Assembly: GCA_035456105.1 (NCBI GenBank)
Contig: DATIDV010000011.1
Location: 62,001-126,000, forward strand
Reading direction: 5' to 3'
Source of the DNA: Viridibacterium sp035456105
GTDB taxonomy: Bacteria > Pseudomonadota > Gammaproteobacteria > Burkholderiales > Rhodocyclaceae
Length of the DNA: 64,000 bases
Shown here: piece after piece, positions 35,077 through 43,604 of the stretch
Numbering within the stretch: the first letter of the stretch is position 1
Layout: every line of letters starts with the position of its first letter
Notes under the pieces: model-generated
Seen by the model: only the letters and a program-made list of their open reading frames with translations
Told to the model about the DNA's origin: nothing
Databases searched by the model: none
Program-made: the position numbers and the translations under genes

Positions 35077-36150
35077 CTATCTTTGCTCGTGCATGGTGTA
35101 GTTGCGTGACAGTGTCGCCAGCCATTCCTGTGCGTCAGGAGGGGCTGAGCCCGGCGAGGCGGTGAGCGTCCTGGCTGCAGACGACATGCGATCCATGTCA
35201 CTGAGGACATGGTCGAGAATCTGGTGCACACGGTCCTGGAACTGCAGGTTGGCCAGCACCTCATTGACGTTGGCCTCCACCTCGTGGCGTTCGTCGTGCA
35301 TCGCTTGCAATGACTGGCTGAGCGATTGCGCTGTCGCGTTGAAGTTGCTGACGATGCTCTCCGCCGTCTGACGCGAACTGCCGACGGCTGTCGCTTCACG
35401 CGCGGCAAATTGTTCGGAGAGTTGCAAGGCCTGGGCAATCGCCTCGCTGACCGTGTTCACCGTGTCATGAATGCGCTTGCCGGTCTCGCCGGACTGGGTG
35501 GACAGTTTGCGCACTTCATCGGCCACCACGGCAAAGCCGCGGCCGGATTCGCCGGCGCGTGCCGCCTCGATGGCGGCGTTGAGCGCGAGAAGATTCGTCT
35601 GCTTGGCGATGTTCGCCACTTCCTCCGCCATCTTGCGCAGGTCGTCGGTGTGCGACGCCACGCTGGCGACTTCATTGACCAGTGCGCTGCGGAAATCCTG
35701 CGTGGAGTTGAGGGTATCAATGATGACGCGCAGACCCTCTTCCGCTTCGTGGATTGCCTGGAGTGCGGTGTCATCGCCGCCGCGCTTGTCCGTGGCCGAA
35801 CTGGCCGCCAGGCGTTGTGCGAGTGACGCAAAGCGCTGGGCGAGCACTTCGATGGCGTCCTTGGCCTGCTTCTGGGCGAGCGCCACATGCCGGTTCCACT
35901 GCGGCACGACCTCGGACACCAGAGCGTTGATGCTGGTGTTCCGTGCGGCAGGGGTCGGCTCGCGGAAGCTCAGGCTTTGTGGTTTGGCGATGGCTGCAGA
36001 GCCCTGCGGCAGTGTCTGCCCCACCCAGAACAGCGCGGCGAACGCGGCAGCACCACACACCAGGCCGATCCACGTATTACTGGCGATGACCGCGGCCAGA
36101 ACAAGGTTGATGACACCAATGGCGATCAGGAACAGACGGGTATTTTTCAT
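35077..36150 (-). CDS. methyl-accepting chemotaxis protein without periplasmic domain
   Basis: 357 residues from ATG 36150. Two adjacent hydrophobic segments (about 5-23 and 26-45) leave almost no periplasmic loop. The rest is a cytoplasmic signalling coiled coil with the hairpin tip IAKQTNLLALNAAIEAARAG followed by GRGFAVVADEVRKLS. It must sense an internal or membrane signal. The pentapeptide-like C-terminus TLSRNYTMHEQR is typical of this receptor subgroup. It precedes the cheY remnant and cheB. Confidence 0.92.
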   Translation of the reverse strand: MKNTRLFLIAIGVINLVLAAVIASNTWIGLVCGAAAFAALFWVGQTLPQGSAAIAKPQSLSFREPTPAARNTSINALVSEVVPQWNRHVALAQKQAKDAIEVLAQRFASLAQRLAASSATDKRGGDDTALQAIHEAEEGLRVIIDTLNSTQDFRSALVNEVASVASHTDDLRKMAEEVANIAKQTNLLALNAAIEAARAGESGRGFAVVADEVRKLSTQSGETGKRIHDTVNTVSEAIAQALQLSEQFAAREATAVGSSRQTAESIVSNFNATAQSLSQSLQAMHDERHEVEANVNEVLANLQFQDRVHQILDHVLSDMDRMSSAARTLTASPGSAPPDAQEWLATLSRNYTMHEQR

Positions 36151-36450
36151 GGCGAAATCGGTACGCTGCAAATCAGAACGTCTGCGACTGGCCACTCCTC
36201 ATGCCCGTCACAACCCCCGAAAAAGTCACGGGCGGCAACTGAGTTCACGGCTTGAGGCCGGGGAACTTGATGTCAAAACGGCGGGTAATCATGAGCAGAG
36301 CTCCTTACGACAGGGAGGCCTTGTTTATGGGCTATCTGATTGTTTATAAAATAAATATAAGCTCGCAACCTGCGCGTGCCGGGTCCCGGGGTCCGTTCGA
36401 GCGAGGGAAACCCATGGGGCAGGGCTCCCGCCAGCACAGTTTCCCGGGCG
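36151..36450. other. 300-base intergenic region
   Basis: No gene is supported. An AT-rich stretch at about 36335-36362 (GTTTATAAAATAAATATAAG) could be the promoter region for the MCP gene on the minus strand. Confidence 0.35.
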
Positions 36451-38148
36451 TCAGTGCGCGAAGAGAATGATCAGAAGTATCGCGTTCAGGAAAACGGACA
36501 GGCCGCAGACCAGCTTCAACGCAAACAGCGGATCGCGTTCCAGCAGCGGACGTTTGCGCGCCACCTGGAGCGGGCGGTGCGCGCCGCGCTCGAGCGCCAG
36601 CAGGAACTCCTCGGCCGTCTCGAAGCGTCGTTCCGGTTCGCGGGCGACTGCTTTGAGCAGGATGGACTCCAGCCATTCGGGGATGTCGGGCCGGTAGCGC
36701 GTGGGTGGTGTCGGGTCGCCGAATTTCGGCCGCTGGAAGGGTTCTATTTCGCCGAAAGGGTATTTGCGCGTGGCGAGTTCGTAGAGCGTGACGCCTGCGG
36801 CATACAGGTCGCTGGTTTCGCTGGCACGCGGTCGGTCGTCGCCTTGAGTGAAGAGTTCGGGCGCCATGTAAGACGGCGTGCCCGGGTTGTTGATCTCGCC
36901 GAAGCGCTCGCCTTCGCTTTGTCCGTCGGATGCGGCGACGCCGAGGTCGAGGATGCGCAGGCGGCCATCGGCGCCGAGGTGGATGTTGTCGGGCTTGATG
37001 TCGCGGTGGATGATCGCCAGCCGGTGCAGGGCCGAGATGCCTTTGAGCAGCTTGGTGCCGAGGTCCGCGACTTCGGCGGCGCTGAAACGGTGGCCGCGCG
37101 CGAGGCGTTGCTTGAGCGATTCCCCTTCGTGCCAGCTCATCAGATAGTAGAGATGACTGCGCGCCTGCCAGGGCACGACTTGCGGGAAGGCCGCGTCGGT
37201 GACGCGTCGTGCGATCCATTCCTCGTGCGCCAGCGCGGCGGCGTCGTGCGGGTCTGCGTTGGCGTGCAGGGTCTTGAGCACGTATATGTCGCCCGCTGCA
37301 TTGCGCACGCGATAAAGCAGGGTGACGCGTGAGTCATGCAGGACGTCGAGCACCGTCAGGCCGTCGATCTCCTGGCCGGGCTTGAGTGTGGGCGGCAGCG
37401 GCAGTTCGCGGATGCGCGCCAGCGAGTCGCGCAAGGTGTCGCGTGGCAATGCTGCGACGCGCAGCACCAGTGCCGTGCTGTTGTCCTGCGAGTTGCTGTC
37501 GACGGCGGTTTCAGCCAGGGCGAAGGCTGCCTCCTGTGCGTCGGCGTACTTTTCGACAATGCTCTGGATGCGTGCGTCGGACAGGGTGCCCCACACGCCG
37601 TCGGTGAGCATGATCAGGACGTCCAGCTCCTCCAGTTCGCCCTCGCTGAAATCAATCGATAAACGCGGGTCCAGCCCCACGGCGCGTGACAGCACGCTGT
37701 GTAATTCCGGGTGTTCCCAGACGTGGTCATGCGTCAGCCGTTTGAGCTCACCGCGGCGCAGCAGGTAAATGCGCGAGTCACCGACATGCGCGCTGACCCA
37801 GCGGCGGCCACGCAGCACGACCGCAGACAGAGTGGTGGCCATGCCCGCGGTATCGCTGCGCTTTTGCGATTGCGACACGAGCCAGCGGTTAGCGGCGGAG
37901 ATGACCTTGTCGAGCGCCTTGGGGATGGACCAGGTATCGGGCGTGGCGTAGTAGTCGCTGAGCAGGCTGCGCACCGTGAATTCAGCCGCCTCGCGCCCGT
38001 TGGCATGTCCGCCCACGCCATCGGCGATGACGGCCAGCAGACCCTTGTTTTCGAGCTCGGCACCCTCGGGCGTGACCGCACCGACGAAGTCTTCATTGTG
38101 CGCACGTGGTCCAGTGAGCGAGGCGTGGCCGAGGGAGACGGCTAACAT
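36451..38148 (-). CDS. PP2C phosphatase - Ser/Thr protein kinase fusion, membrane-anchored
   Basis: 565 residues. Residues 1-240 are a PP2C phosphatase with the metal-binding motifs RAHNEDFVGA, AVIADGVGGHANG, AHVGDSRIYL, MLTDGVWGTL and SQDNSTALV. Residues 262-520 are a kinase with catalytic loop IIHRDIKPDNI, the DFG-equivalent LDLGVAAS, activation segment GTPSYMAPEL and a regulatory lysine in DIYVLKTLHA. A C-terminal membrane helix is at about 543-563. It lies 110 bases after narK on the same strand. Similar kinase genes lie within nitrate assimilation clusters of pseudomonads, so a role tied to nitrate uptake or reduction is likely but the substrate is unknown. Confidence 0.93.
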   Translation of the reverse strand: MLAVSLGHASLTGPRAHNEDFVGAVTPEGAELENKGLLAVIADGVGGHANGREAAEFTVRSLLSDYYATPDTWSIPKALDKVISAANRWLVSQSQKRSDTAGMATTLSAVVLRGRRWVSAHVGDSRIYLLRRGELKRLTHDHVWEHPELHSVLSRAVGLDPRLSIDFSEGELEELDVLIMLTDGVWGTLSDARIQSIVEKYADAQEAAFALAETAVDSNSQDNSTALVLRVAALPRDTLRDSLARIRELPLPPTLKPGQEIDGLTVLDVLHDSRVTLLYRVRNAAGDIYVLKTLHANADPHDAAALAHEEWIARRVTDAAFPQVVPWQARSHLYYLMSWHEGESLKQRLARGHRFSAAEVADLGTKLLKGISALHRLAIIHRDIKPDNIHLGADGRLRILDLGVAASDGQSEGERFGEINNPGTPSYMAPELFTQGDDRPRASETSDLYAAGVTLYELATRKYPFGEIEPFQRPKFGDPTPPTRYRPDIPEWLESILLKAVAREPERRFETAEEFLLALERGAHRPLQVARKRPLLERDPLFALKLVCGLSVFLNAILLIILFAH

Positions 38149-38258
38149 ACGAGTGATGAGTGAGGAGTCATGAGTGAGGAGTTTGCAAGCGCTTGGTGTT
38201 GTGAGAGCTCGCCAGTATGCCTGCCGTTTACTCCTCTCTCCTTACTCCTTCCTCATCC

Positions 38259-39476
38259 CTAGATTTTTGCCGTTGTGAGGTGCGCAGCACCCCAGGTAGT
38301 GCGCCAGCGCGTCTTCACGCCCGTCAGGCCGATCAGCGCAAGTACTGCGAGGCCCGCGAAAATCAGCAGGCCGACCTGGTAGCTGCCGGTCACCTGTTTG
38401 GCATAGCCGAGGCTGGAAGCAAGGTAGAAGCCGCCAATGCCGCCCGCCATGCCGACGAGGCCGGTCATGACGCCGATTTCCTTGCGGAAGCGTTGCGGCA
38501 CGAGCTGGAACACGGAGCCGTTGCCCATGCCGAGCGCCAGCATGGCGCCGACGAAGGCGATGGCTGCACTCCACTTGTCCGGCATGCCAAAGCTGACGAC
38601 GACGAGGAAGAACGCTGCGATGGCATACATCACGCTGAGCATCTTGATGCCGCCGATGCGGTCGGCAAGATTGCCGCCGATGGGCCGCACCAGACTGCCC
38701 GCAAAGACGCAGCCCGCCGTGAAGAAGCCGGCAGTCTTCGGGTCCAGACCGTATTGCGTATTGAAGTAGATGCTCAGTGAGCTGGCGAGCCCCGAGAAAC
38801 CGCCGAAGGTCACGGCGTAGAAGAACATGAACCACCAAGCGTCACGATCCTGGAGGACCTTGACGTAGTCCGAAAACGGCTTGGGCGGTGGGCAGTTCGG
38901 CGCATCCCTGGCGACGATCAGGTAGAACACGAAGACGATGAACAACGGGATCAGCACGATGCCGAACACATTGGTCCAGCCGCCGTACGCCATGGCCAGG
39001 CCGGGCGCGAATAGCGCAGCCAGCACTGTGCCGGAGTTGCCGGCGCCGGCAATACCCATGGCCGTGCCCTGGAGCTCCGGTGGATACCAGCGCGACGCCA
39101 GCGGCAGGGCCACGGCAAACGATGCGCCTGCCACGCCGAGGAAGCCGGCCAGCACCAGCACTTCAGCGTAGCTGTGGATGCCGAAGCGCCACGCGACAAA
39201 CAGTGCCACCATGACAATGACCTGGGCAATGATGCCGGCCATCTTCGGCTTGAGCTGATCGACCAGAACGCCCATGACGATGCGCAGCAGCGCACCGGTC
39301 AGCAGCGGCGTGGCGACCATGAGGCCCTTCTGCGAAGCCGTGAGGCCCAGGTCGGCAGCGATCTGCACACCCAGCGGCCCGAGCAGGACCCACACCATGA
39401 AAGCGAGGTCGAAATACAGGAAGGCGGCGAGCAGCGTCGGGGTGTGACCGGCCTTGAGGAAGGACTTCTTGTCCAT
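38259..39476 (-). CDS. narK: NarK/NasA-type nitrate/nitrite transporter (MFS)
   Basis: 405 residues from ATG 39476, with GGAG 8 bases upstream. Twelve hydrophobic segments; NarK-type motifs GVQIAADLGLTASQKGLMVA, IAGAGNSGTVLAALFAPGLA and AGCVFAGSLVRPIGGNLADR are conserved. It imports nitrate and/or exports nitrite. Its leader carries a dual-hexaloop ANTAR motif. The order nirB, nirD, PilJ-like gene, narK, kinase on one strand suggests one regulated unit. With nrtABC this gives the locus two nitrate import routes. Confidence 0.95.
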   Translation of the reverse strand: MDKKSFLKAGHTPTLLAAFLYFDLAFMVWVLLGPLGVQIAADLGLTASQKGLMVATPLLTGALLRIVMGVLVDQLKPKMAGIIAQVIVMVALFVAWRFGIHSYAEVLVLAGFLGVAGASFAVALPLASRWYPPELQGTAMGIAGAGNSGTVLAALFAPGLAMAYGGWTNVFGIVLIPLFIVFVFYLIVARDAPNCPPPKPFSDYVKVLQDRDAWWFMFFYAVTFGGFSGLASSLSIYFNTQYGLDPKTAGFFTAGCVFAGSLVRPIGGNLADRIGGIKMLSVMYAIAAFFLVVVSFGMPDKWSAAIAFVGAMLALGMGNGSVFQLVPQRFRKEIGVMTGLVGMAGGIGGFYLASSLGYAKQVTGSYQVGLLIFAGLAVLALIGLTGVKTRWRTTWGAAHLTTAKI

Positions 39477-39509
39477 GTGCGTAGCTCCGTTGAATTGGCT
39501 GCAGGGGGC

Positions 39510-39572
39510 CCCGGCGTCCTTGCCGGGATCTGCGGAAAATATTGCCCAGCTCACCGCGCCGTTGCGGGGCTG
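39510..39572 (-). promoter_or_regulatory. dual-hexaloop ANTAR target in the narK leader
   Basis: On the minus strand P1 (39572-39547) is CAGC..CCGC-AACGGC-GCGG..GCTG, and P2 (39527-39510) is CCCGGC-AAGGAC-GCCGGG. Both loops have six bases with A1 and G4. They lie 19 bases apart and 33 bases before the narK ATG. I see no T-run after P2, so read-out by a terminator is not evident. Confidence 0.7.
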
Positions 39573-39574
39573 TG

Positions 39575-39592
39575 CATGATGCTTTCATCATG
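39575..39592. promoter_or_regulatory. inverted repeat upstream of the narK hairpins
   Basis: CATGATG-CTTT-CATCATG, a 7-bp perfect dyad lying 2 bases from the first ANTAR hairpin. Could be an operator or a 5' RNA stem. Confidence 0.35.
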
Positions 39593-39661
39593 TTTCGGGG
39601 TGTTTCCGTAACACGAAGGGATGACTGGTGTGGAAACTGGCTGTGCGTCAGTGGCTGTGTG

Positions 39662-40510
39662 TCAGCTGAGTTGCGCGTAAAGATTCGTGAGCTTGTCCAT
39701 CGCCTGCAGGATGTTTTCCGAGGTCACCGCGACGTTGTTGTCGTGGTAGGCCAGTTCCTGCTTCGCACTCGGGTCGGCGCGCACGGCCTGATCAAAAAAC
39801 ATCCACTGTGATTCGGCCAGCGCCAGCCACGAGTTGATGTCATGGGTATTCTCTGGCGTCTGCTTCAGGGTGTTCATGGCCGTCAGGAATTCCGCGCGTG
39901 CAGCATCCTGGTTCTTCACGCTGTCGGGGCTGGCGATGCCGTCGCGCTGGAAGAAGTAGAACTTCGAGATGCGTTGCGACAGCATGCGCTGCCGGCCTGA
40001 CAGGTTGACCAGCTTGCCGAGCGAGCCGCCATGCAGTTTTTCCAGTTGTGTCGCGCCTGCGTTCGCGGCGGTCAGCACCTGCTCATTCAGCGCGGCGACC
40101 TGGCGCAAGCCTTCGCTTGTGGGCGATGCGCCGATGACCTTCTTGTACGCTGACCAGCGCGCATCCAGTTGCTCGTAGGTGGCCATGACTTCCGTGGCGT
40201 TCTTGTGCTGGACGAAGCTGCGCAGATTGCCAAGCTGTTTCTCGAACACCACCACTGACTCGCCGATCAGCTTGAGTGCTTCGGCCTGACGTACTTCGCG
40301 GATAGCCTGTGCATACAGCTTGGCCATGCGTTGCGACAGCATGCGCTGACGCCCCGCCTGGTTGATGGCTTCGAGCATGCTGATGCTCGTTGCTGACGCT
40401 GTGGCGGCGCGTGCTGCAGGTGGCAGCAGGCCCAGCAGCGCGAGGCTGCTACCCGCATGTAGCAGACGACGTCGCACAGTGTTGGGGTCAGGCAGCTTCA
40501 TGGTCGTCAT
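39662..40510 (-). CDS. soluble periplasmic PilJ/NarX-type sensor-domain protein
   Basis: 282 residues. A Tat-like signal (RRRLLHAGSSLALLGLLP, cleaved near AARA) is followed by two PilJ-type helical repeats: INQAGRQRMLSQRMAKLYAQ near residue 48 and VNLSGRQRMLSQRISKFYFF near 170. This motif resembles the nitrate-binding P-box of NarX (AGSLRMQSYR). No transmembrane helix, HAMP or kinase follows, so it is a free periplasmic protein. Located between nirD and narK, it may bind nitrate or nitrite or feed a separate sensor (inference). ATG 40510 or 40501 are both possible starts. Confidence 0.85.
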   Translation of the reverse strand: MTTMKLPDPNTVRRRLLHAGSSLALLGLLPPAARAATASATSISMLEAINQAGRQRMLSQRMAKLYAQAIREVRQAEALKLIGESVVVFEKQLGNLRSFVQHKNATEVMATYEQLDARWSAYKKVIGASPTSEGLRQVAALNEQVLTAANAGATQLEKLHGGSLGKLVNLSGRQRMLSQRISKFYFFQRDGIASPDSVKNQDAARAEFLTAMNTLKQTPENTHDINSWLALAESQWMFFDQAVRADPSAKQELAYHDNNVAVTSENILQAMDKLTNLYAQLS

Positions 40511-40572
40511 CGGGTTTGCTGAGGGCGTGGGGTGCAAGCGAGGCGGGTGAAAGACGCTTTGGTGAACGAGGC

Positions 40573-40884
40573 CTAAACAGTCAGGAAAACGTCGCCGTTT
40601 TCCGTCTTGGCCTGGAAAGCCTTGGCGCAACCGACGTCGGGCGCGACGACGTTGCCGCTGTCGAGCTCGATCTTCCAGCTATGCAATGGGCATGTCACCT
40701 GCTTGCCGTGCACGATGCCTTGCGACAGCGGACCGCCTTTGTGCGGGCACTTGTCATGTACGGCGAACACGTCATCGTCGGAGGTACGGAAGACGGCGAT
40801 GTCTCCGTGCTTCTCGCTTTTGACTACGCGGGAGCCCAGCACGGGAATGTCGGTGAGGGCGCAGATTTTTTTCCAGTCGGACAT
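40573..40884 (-). CDS. nirD: assimilatory nitrite reductase small subunit
   Basis: 103 residues from ATG 40884. Rieske-type NirD: DWKKICALTDIPVLGSRVVK, then the cluster ligands in CPHKGGPLSQG (Cys-x-His) and CPLHSWKIEL (Cys-x-x-His). NirD is the Rieske [2Fe-2S] partner of NirB in NADH-dependent reduction of nitrite to ammonia. It follows nirB with a short gap containing a small open frame and a 26-base perfect palindrome. Confidence 0.95.
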   Translation of the reverse strand: MSDWKKICALTDIPVLGSRVVKSEKHGDIAVFRTSDDDVFAVHDKCPHKGGPLSQGIVHGKQVTCPLHSWKIELDSGNVVAPDVGCAKAFQAKTENGDVFLTV

Positions 40885-40921
40885 GATTAGGCCAGTGAGG
40901 AGTCGAGAGTGAGGAGTGAGA

Positions 40922-40947
40922 AGCGCGGGCGGCATGCCGCCCGCGCT
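40922..40947. repeat. 26-base perfect palindrome between nirB and nirD
   Basis: The sequence AGCGCGGGCGGCA is followed directly by its reverse complement. As RNA it would form a GC-rich stem lacking a T-run, so it may act in mRNA processing or stability between nirB and nirD. Confidence 0.65.
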
Positions 40948-40948
40948 G

Positions 40949-41002
40949 TCAGGCGTGTGTGTCTTCTTCGTCGCTGTTGAAGGCTTTTTCCCAGTCGTTC
41001 AT
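40949..41002 (-). CDS. possible 17-residue peptide between nirB and nirD
   Basis: ATG at 41002 opens a frame MNDWEKAFNSDEEDTHA, 8 bases after the nirB stop. The first 22 bases match the start of nirD at 17 positions (both encode M-x-D-W-x-K), so it may be a remnant of a duplicated nirD 5' end rather than a functional peptide. Ribosome-binding site is weak (AAGG). Confidence 0.3.
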   Translation of the reverse strand: MNDWEKAFNSDEEDTHA

Positions 41003-41010
41003 GGCGGGCC

Positions 41011-43461
41011 TTACACGACGAGATCTTCGAAGGGTTTCTTCAGCTCGGCTTCACCTGCGCTCGTGCTGCGCTCCAGCCACGGATCCTTGTAGCCCTGCAG
41101 CGTGTAGAGGAGGCGCTCGTAGAGAGCCTTGCGGTTCGCTGCGTCTTCAATGACCTTGGCCTTGCAGTAGTCGAGACCCACGCGCTGTACGTAGTGCACC
41201 GTGCGTTCGAGGTAGTAGCCTTCTTCGCGGTAGAGCTGGATGAAGGCGCCGGAGTATTCCATGACTTCGTCATCCGTCTTTACCTTGCAGAAGAACTCTG
41301 CGACTTCAGTCTTGATGCCGCCGTTGCCTGCGACGTAGATCTCGTAGCCGGAATCCACACCGATCACGCCAACGTCCTTGATGCCGGCTTCGGCGCAGTT
41401 GCGCGGGCAGCCGGAAACAGCGAGCTTGACCTTGTGCGGGCTGTACATGCCGAACAGCATCTTCTCGAGCTTGACGCCCATGCTCATCGACAGCTGCGTG
41501 CCGAAGCGGCAGTGTTCCGCACCGACGCAGGTCTTCACCGTACGCAGGCTCTTGCCGTAGGCGTGGCCAGACACCATGCCGGCCTTGGCGAGGTCGTCCC
41601 ACATCTTCGGCAGGTCGTCCTTTTTCACGCCCAGCAAGTCGATACGCTGGCCACCGGTGACCTTGACGGTCGGCACCTTGTACTTCTCGGCCGCATCGGC
41701 AATCGCACGCAACTCGTTCGGCGTGGTCAGGCCGCCCCACATGCGCGGCACGACGGAGTAGGTGCCGTCCTTCTGGATATTGGCGTGCGCGCGCTCGTTG
41801 ATGAAGCGCGATTGCGGATCATCAATCGCCTCGTGCGGCCAGCTGGAAGTCAGGTAGTAATTGAGTGCTGGGCGGCAGCTTGCGCAGCCGTTTGGCGTCT
41901 TCCAGGCCATCGATTCCATGACTTGCGGAATCGTCAGCAGATGCAGATCGACGATGGCCTTGCGCACTTCGCCGTGCGAATGATCCGTGCAGCCGCACAT
42001 TGCCTTGGTGTTCGAATCGGCTGGCGTGTAGGCGCCGCCAATGGTGGAGGCGAGGATCTGTTCGACAAGCCCGGTGCATGAGCCGCAAGAGCTGGAGGCT
42101 TTCGTATGCTTGCGTACGTCTTCCAGTGTGAAGATGCCCTTTTCCTTGATCGTCTTGACGATGGTGCCTTTGCACACACCGTTACAACCACAGACCTCGG
42201 CAGTGTCGGGGAGGGATGCTGCCGAGTTCTGACCCTTGTGACCTACGTCACCCAGATTGGACTTGCCGAACAGAAGATGGTCGCGGATCTCGTGGATGCC
42301 CTGGGCATCTTTCAGCAACTGGAAGTACCAGGAGCCATCCACAGTGTCGCCGTACATCACGGCGCCCACGAGTTTGTCATTCTTGATGATGACGCGTTTG
42401 TAGATGCCCATCCCCGGGTCGGACAGGATCAGGTCTTCCGTGCCTTCACCGCCCGAGAAATCGCCGGCCGAGAACACGTCGATACCGGTGACCTTGAGTT
42501 TTGTACTTGTCACGGAACCTTGATAGCGGCCGATGCCGTACATGGCGAGGTGATTGGCTGCGACCTTGGCCTGCTCGAACAGTGGCGCAACGAGACCGTA
42601 GGCGATGCCGCGGTGATTGGCGCATTCGCCGACCGAGTAGATGCGCGGGTCGTAGGTCTGCATCGTGTCATTGACGACGATGCCGCGATTGCAGTGCAGG
42701 CCGGCTTTCTCGGCGAGTTCAGTATTCGGGCGGATGCCCGCAGCCATGACCACGAGGTCGGCCGGAATCTCTTCACCATCCTTGAACTTCACTGACATCA
42801 CGCGACCATCTTCGCCACCAACGAGCTCGGCGGTCTGTGCCGGCAGCTTGAACTTCATGCCCTTGGCTTCCAGCGCTTTCTGCAGCATCAGGCCGGCAGT
42901 CTTGTCGAGCTGACGCTCCATGATCCAGTCGCCGATGTGCACGACGGTCACATCCATGCCGCGAATGGCGAGGCCGTTGGCGGCTTCCAGACCGAGCAGA
43001 CCGGCGCCGATGACGACGGCATGCTTGTGGGTGGCGGCCGTTTCGATCATCGCGTCCGTGTCGGCGATGTCGCGATAGGAAATCACACCTTTAAGGTCCT
43101 TGCCGGGAATCGGCAGGATGAAAGGGTTCGAGCCCGTGGCGATCAGCAGGCGGTCGTATTCGGCTTCGCTGCCGTCGTCGGCAATGACCTTGCGGTTCTT
43201 GCGATCGATTGTCGTGACCTTCTTGCCGACGCGCAGATCAATGTCGTTGTCCTTGTACCAGTCGAGGTCATTGAGAATGATGTCCTTGATGGTCATTTCG
43301 CCGGCGAGCACGGGCGACAGGAGAATCCGGTTGTAGTTCGGGTGGGGTTCCGCACCGAAGACGGTGATGTCGTACATGTCCGGCGCGATCTTGAGGATTT
43401 CCTCAATCGTACGGACACCGGCCATGCCGTTGCCAACCATCACGAGCTTGAGCTTGCGCAT
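41011..43461 (-). CDS. nirB: assimilatory nitrite reductase large subunit
   Basis: 816 residues from ATG 43461. FAD/NADH module at the N-terminus (VMVGNGMAGVRTIEEILK; VVIGAGLLGLEAANGLAIRG), BFD-like [2Fe-2S] domain around 420-520 (CGCNGVCKG, SSCGSCTG, AMCGCTDH), then ferredoxin-like halves and the siroheme/[4Fe-4S] site (CVGAEHCRFGTQ; SGCPRNCAEAG). It reduces nitrite to ammonium with NADH. No nitrate reductase (nasC/narB) or siroheme synthase gene lies in the window. Its leader carries ANTAR hairpins and a sigma-54 promoter candidate. Confidence 0.97.
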   Translation of the reverse strand: MRKLKLVMVGNGMAGVRTIEEILKIAPDMYDITVFGAEPHPNYNRILLSPVLAGEMTIKDIILNDLDWYKDNDIDLRVGKKVTTIDRKNRKVIADDGSEAEYDRLLIATGSNPFILPIPGKDLKGVISYRDIADTDAMIETAATHKHAVVIGAGLLGLEAANGLAIRGMDVTVVHIGDWIMERQLDKTAGLMLQKALEAKGMKFKLPAQTAELVGGEDGRVMSVKFKDGEEIPADLVVMAAGIRPNTELAEKAGLHCNRGIVVNDTMQTYDPRIYSVGECANHRGIAYGLVAPLFEQAKVAANHLAMYGIGRYQGSVTSTKLKVTGIDVFSAGDFSGGEGTEDLILSDPGMGIYKRVIIKNDKLVGAVMYGDTVDGSWYFQLLKDAQGIHEIRDHLLFGKSNLGDVGHKGQNSAASLPDTAEVCGCNGVCKGTIVKTIKEKGIFTLEDVRKHTKASSSCGSCTGLVEQILASTIGGAYTPADSNTKAMCGCTDHSHGEVRKAIVDLHLLTIPQVMESMAWKTPNGCASCRPALNYYLTSSWPHEAIDDPQSRFINERAHANIQKDGTYSVVPRMWGGLTTPNELRAIADAAEKYKVPTVKVTGGQRIDLLGVKKDDLPKMWDDLAKAGMVSGHAYGKSLRTVKTCVGAEHCRFGTQLSMSMGVKLEKMLFGMYSPHKVKLAVSGCPRNCAEAGIKDVGVIGVDSGYEIYVAGNGGIKTEVAEFFCKVKTDDEVMEYSGAFIQLYREEGYYLERTVHYVQRVGLDYCKAKVIEDAANRKALYERLLYTLQGYKDPWLERSTSAGEAELKKPFEDLVV

Positions 43462-43473
43462 TTCATACCTCTG

Positions 43474-43562
43474 TAAAAAGCCGGGGTTATCCCCCTGTGA
43501 ATCGAATTCAGCTCTGACAGAGATCGACATTGATCCGCAGCCCCGAACGCCGTTGCTGGGGG
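43474..43562 (-). promoter_or_regulatory. ANTAR (NasT) target leader of nirB
   Basis: On the minus strand P1 (43562-43541) is CCCC-C-AGC-AACGGC-GTT-C-GGGG and P2 (43535-43522) is GATC-AATGTC-GATC; both loops have six bases with A1 and G4. The P1 loop is identical to that of narK. A short hairpin GGGG-GATAA-CCCC followed by GGCTTTTT lies just before the nirB ribosome-binding site and may be the attenuator. Its stem is short, so termination strength is uncertain. Confidence 0.72.
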
Positions 43563-43604
43563 CTAGCGTGCCCTGAGGGCAGGAGTCGCTATGGCAGCCT
43601 CAAA

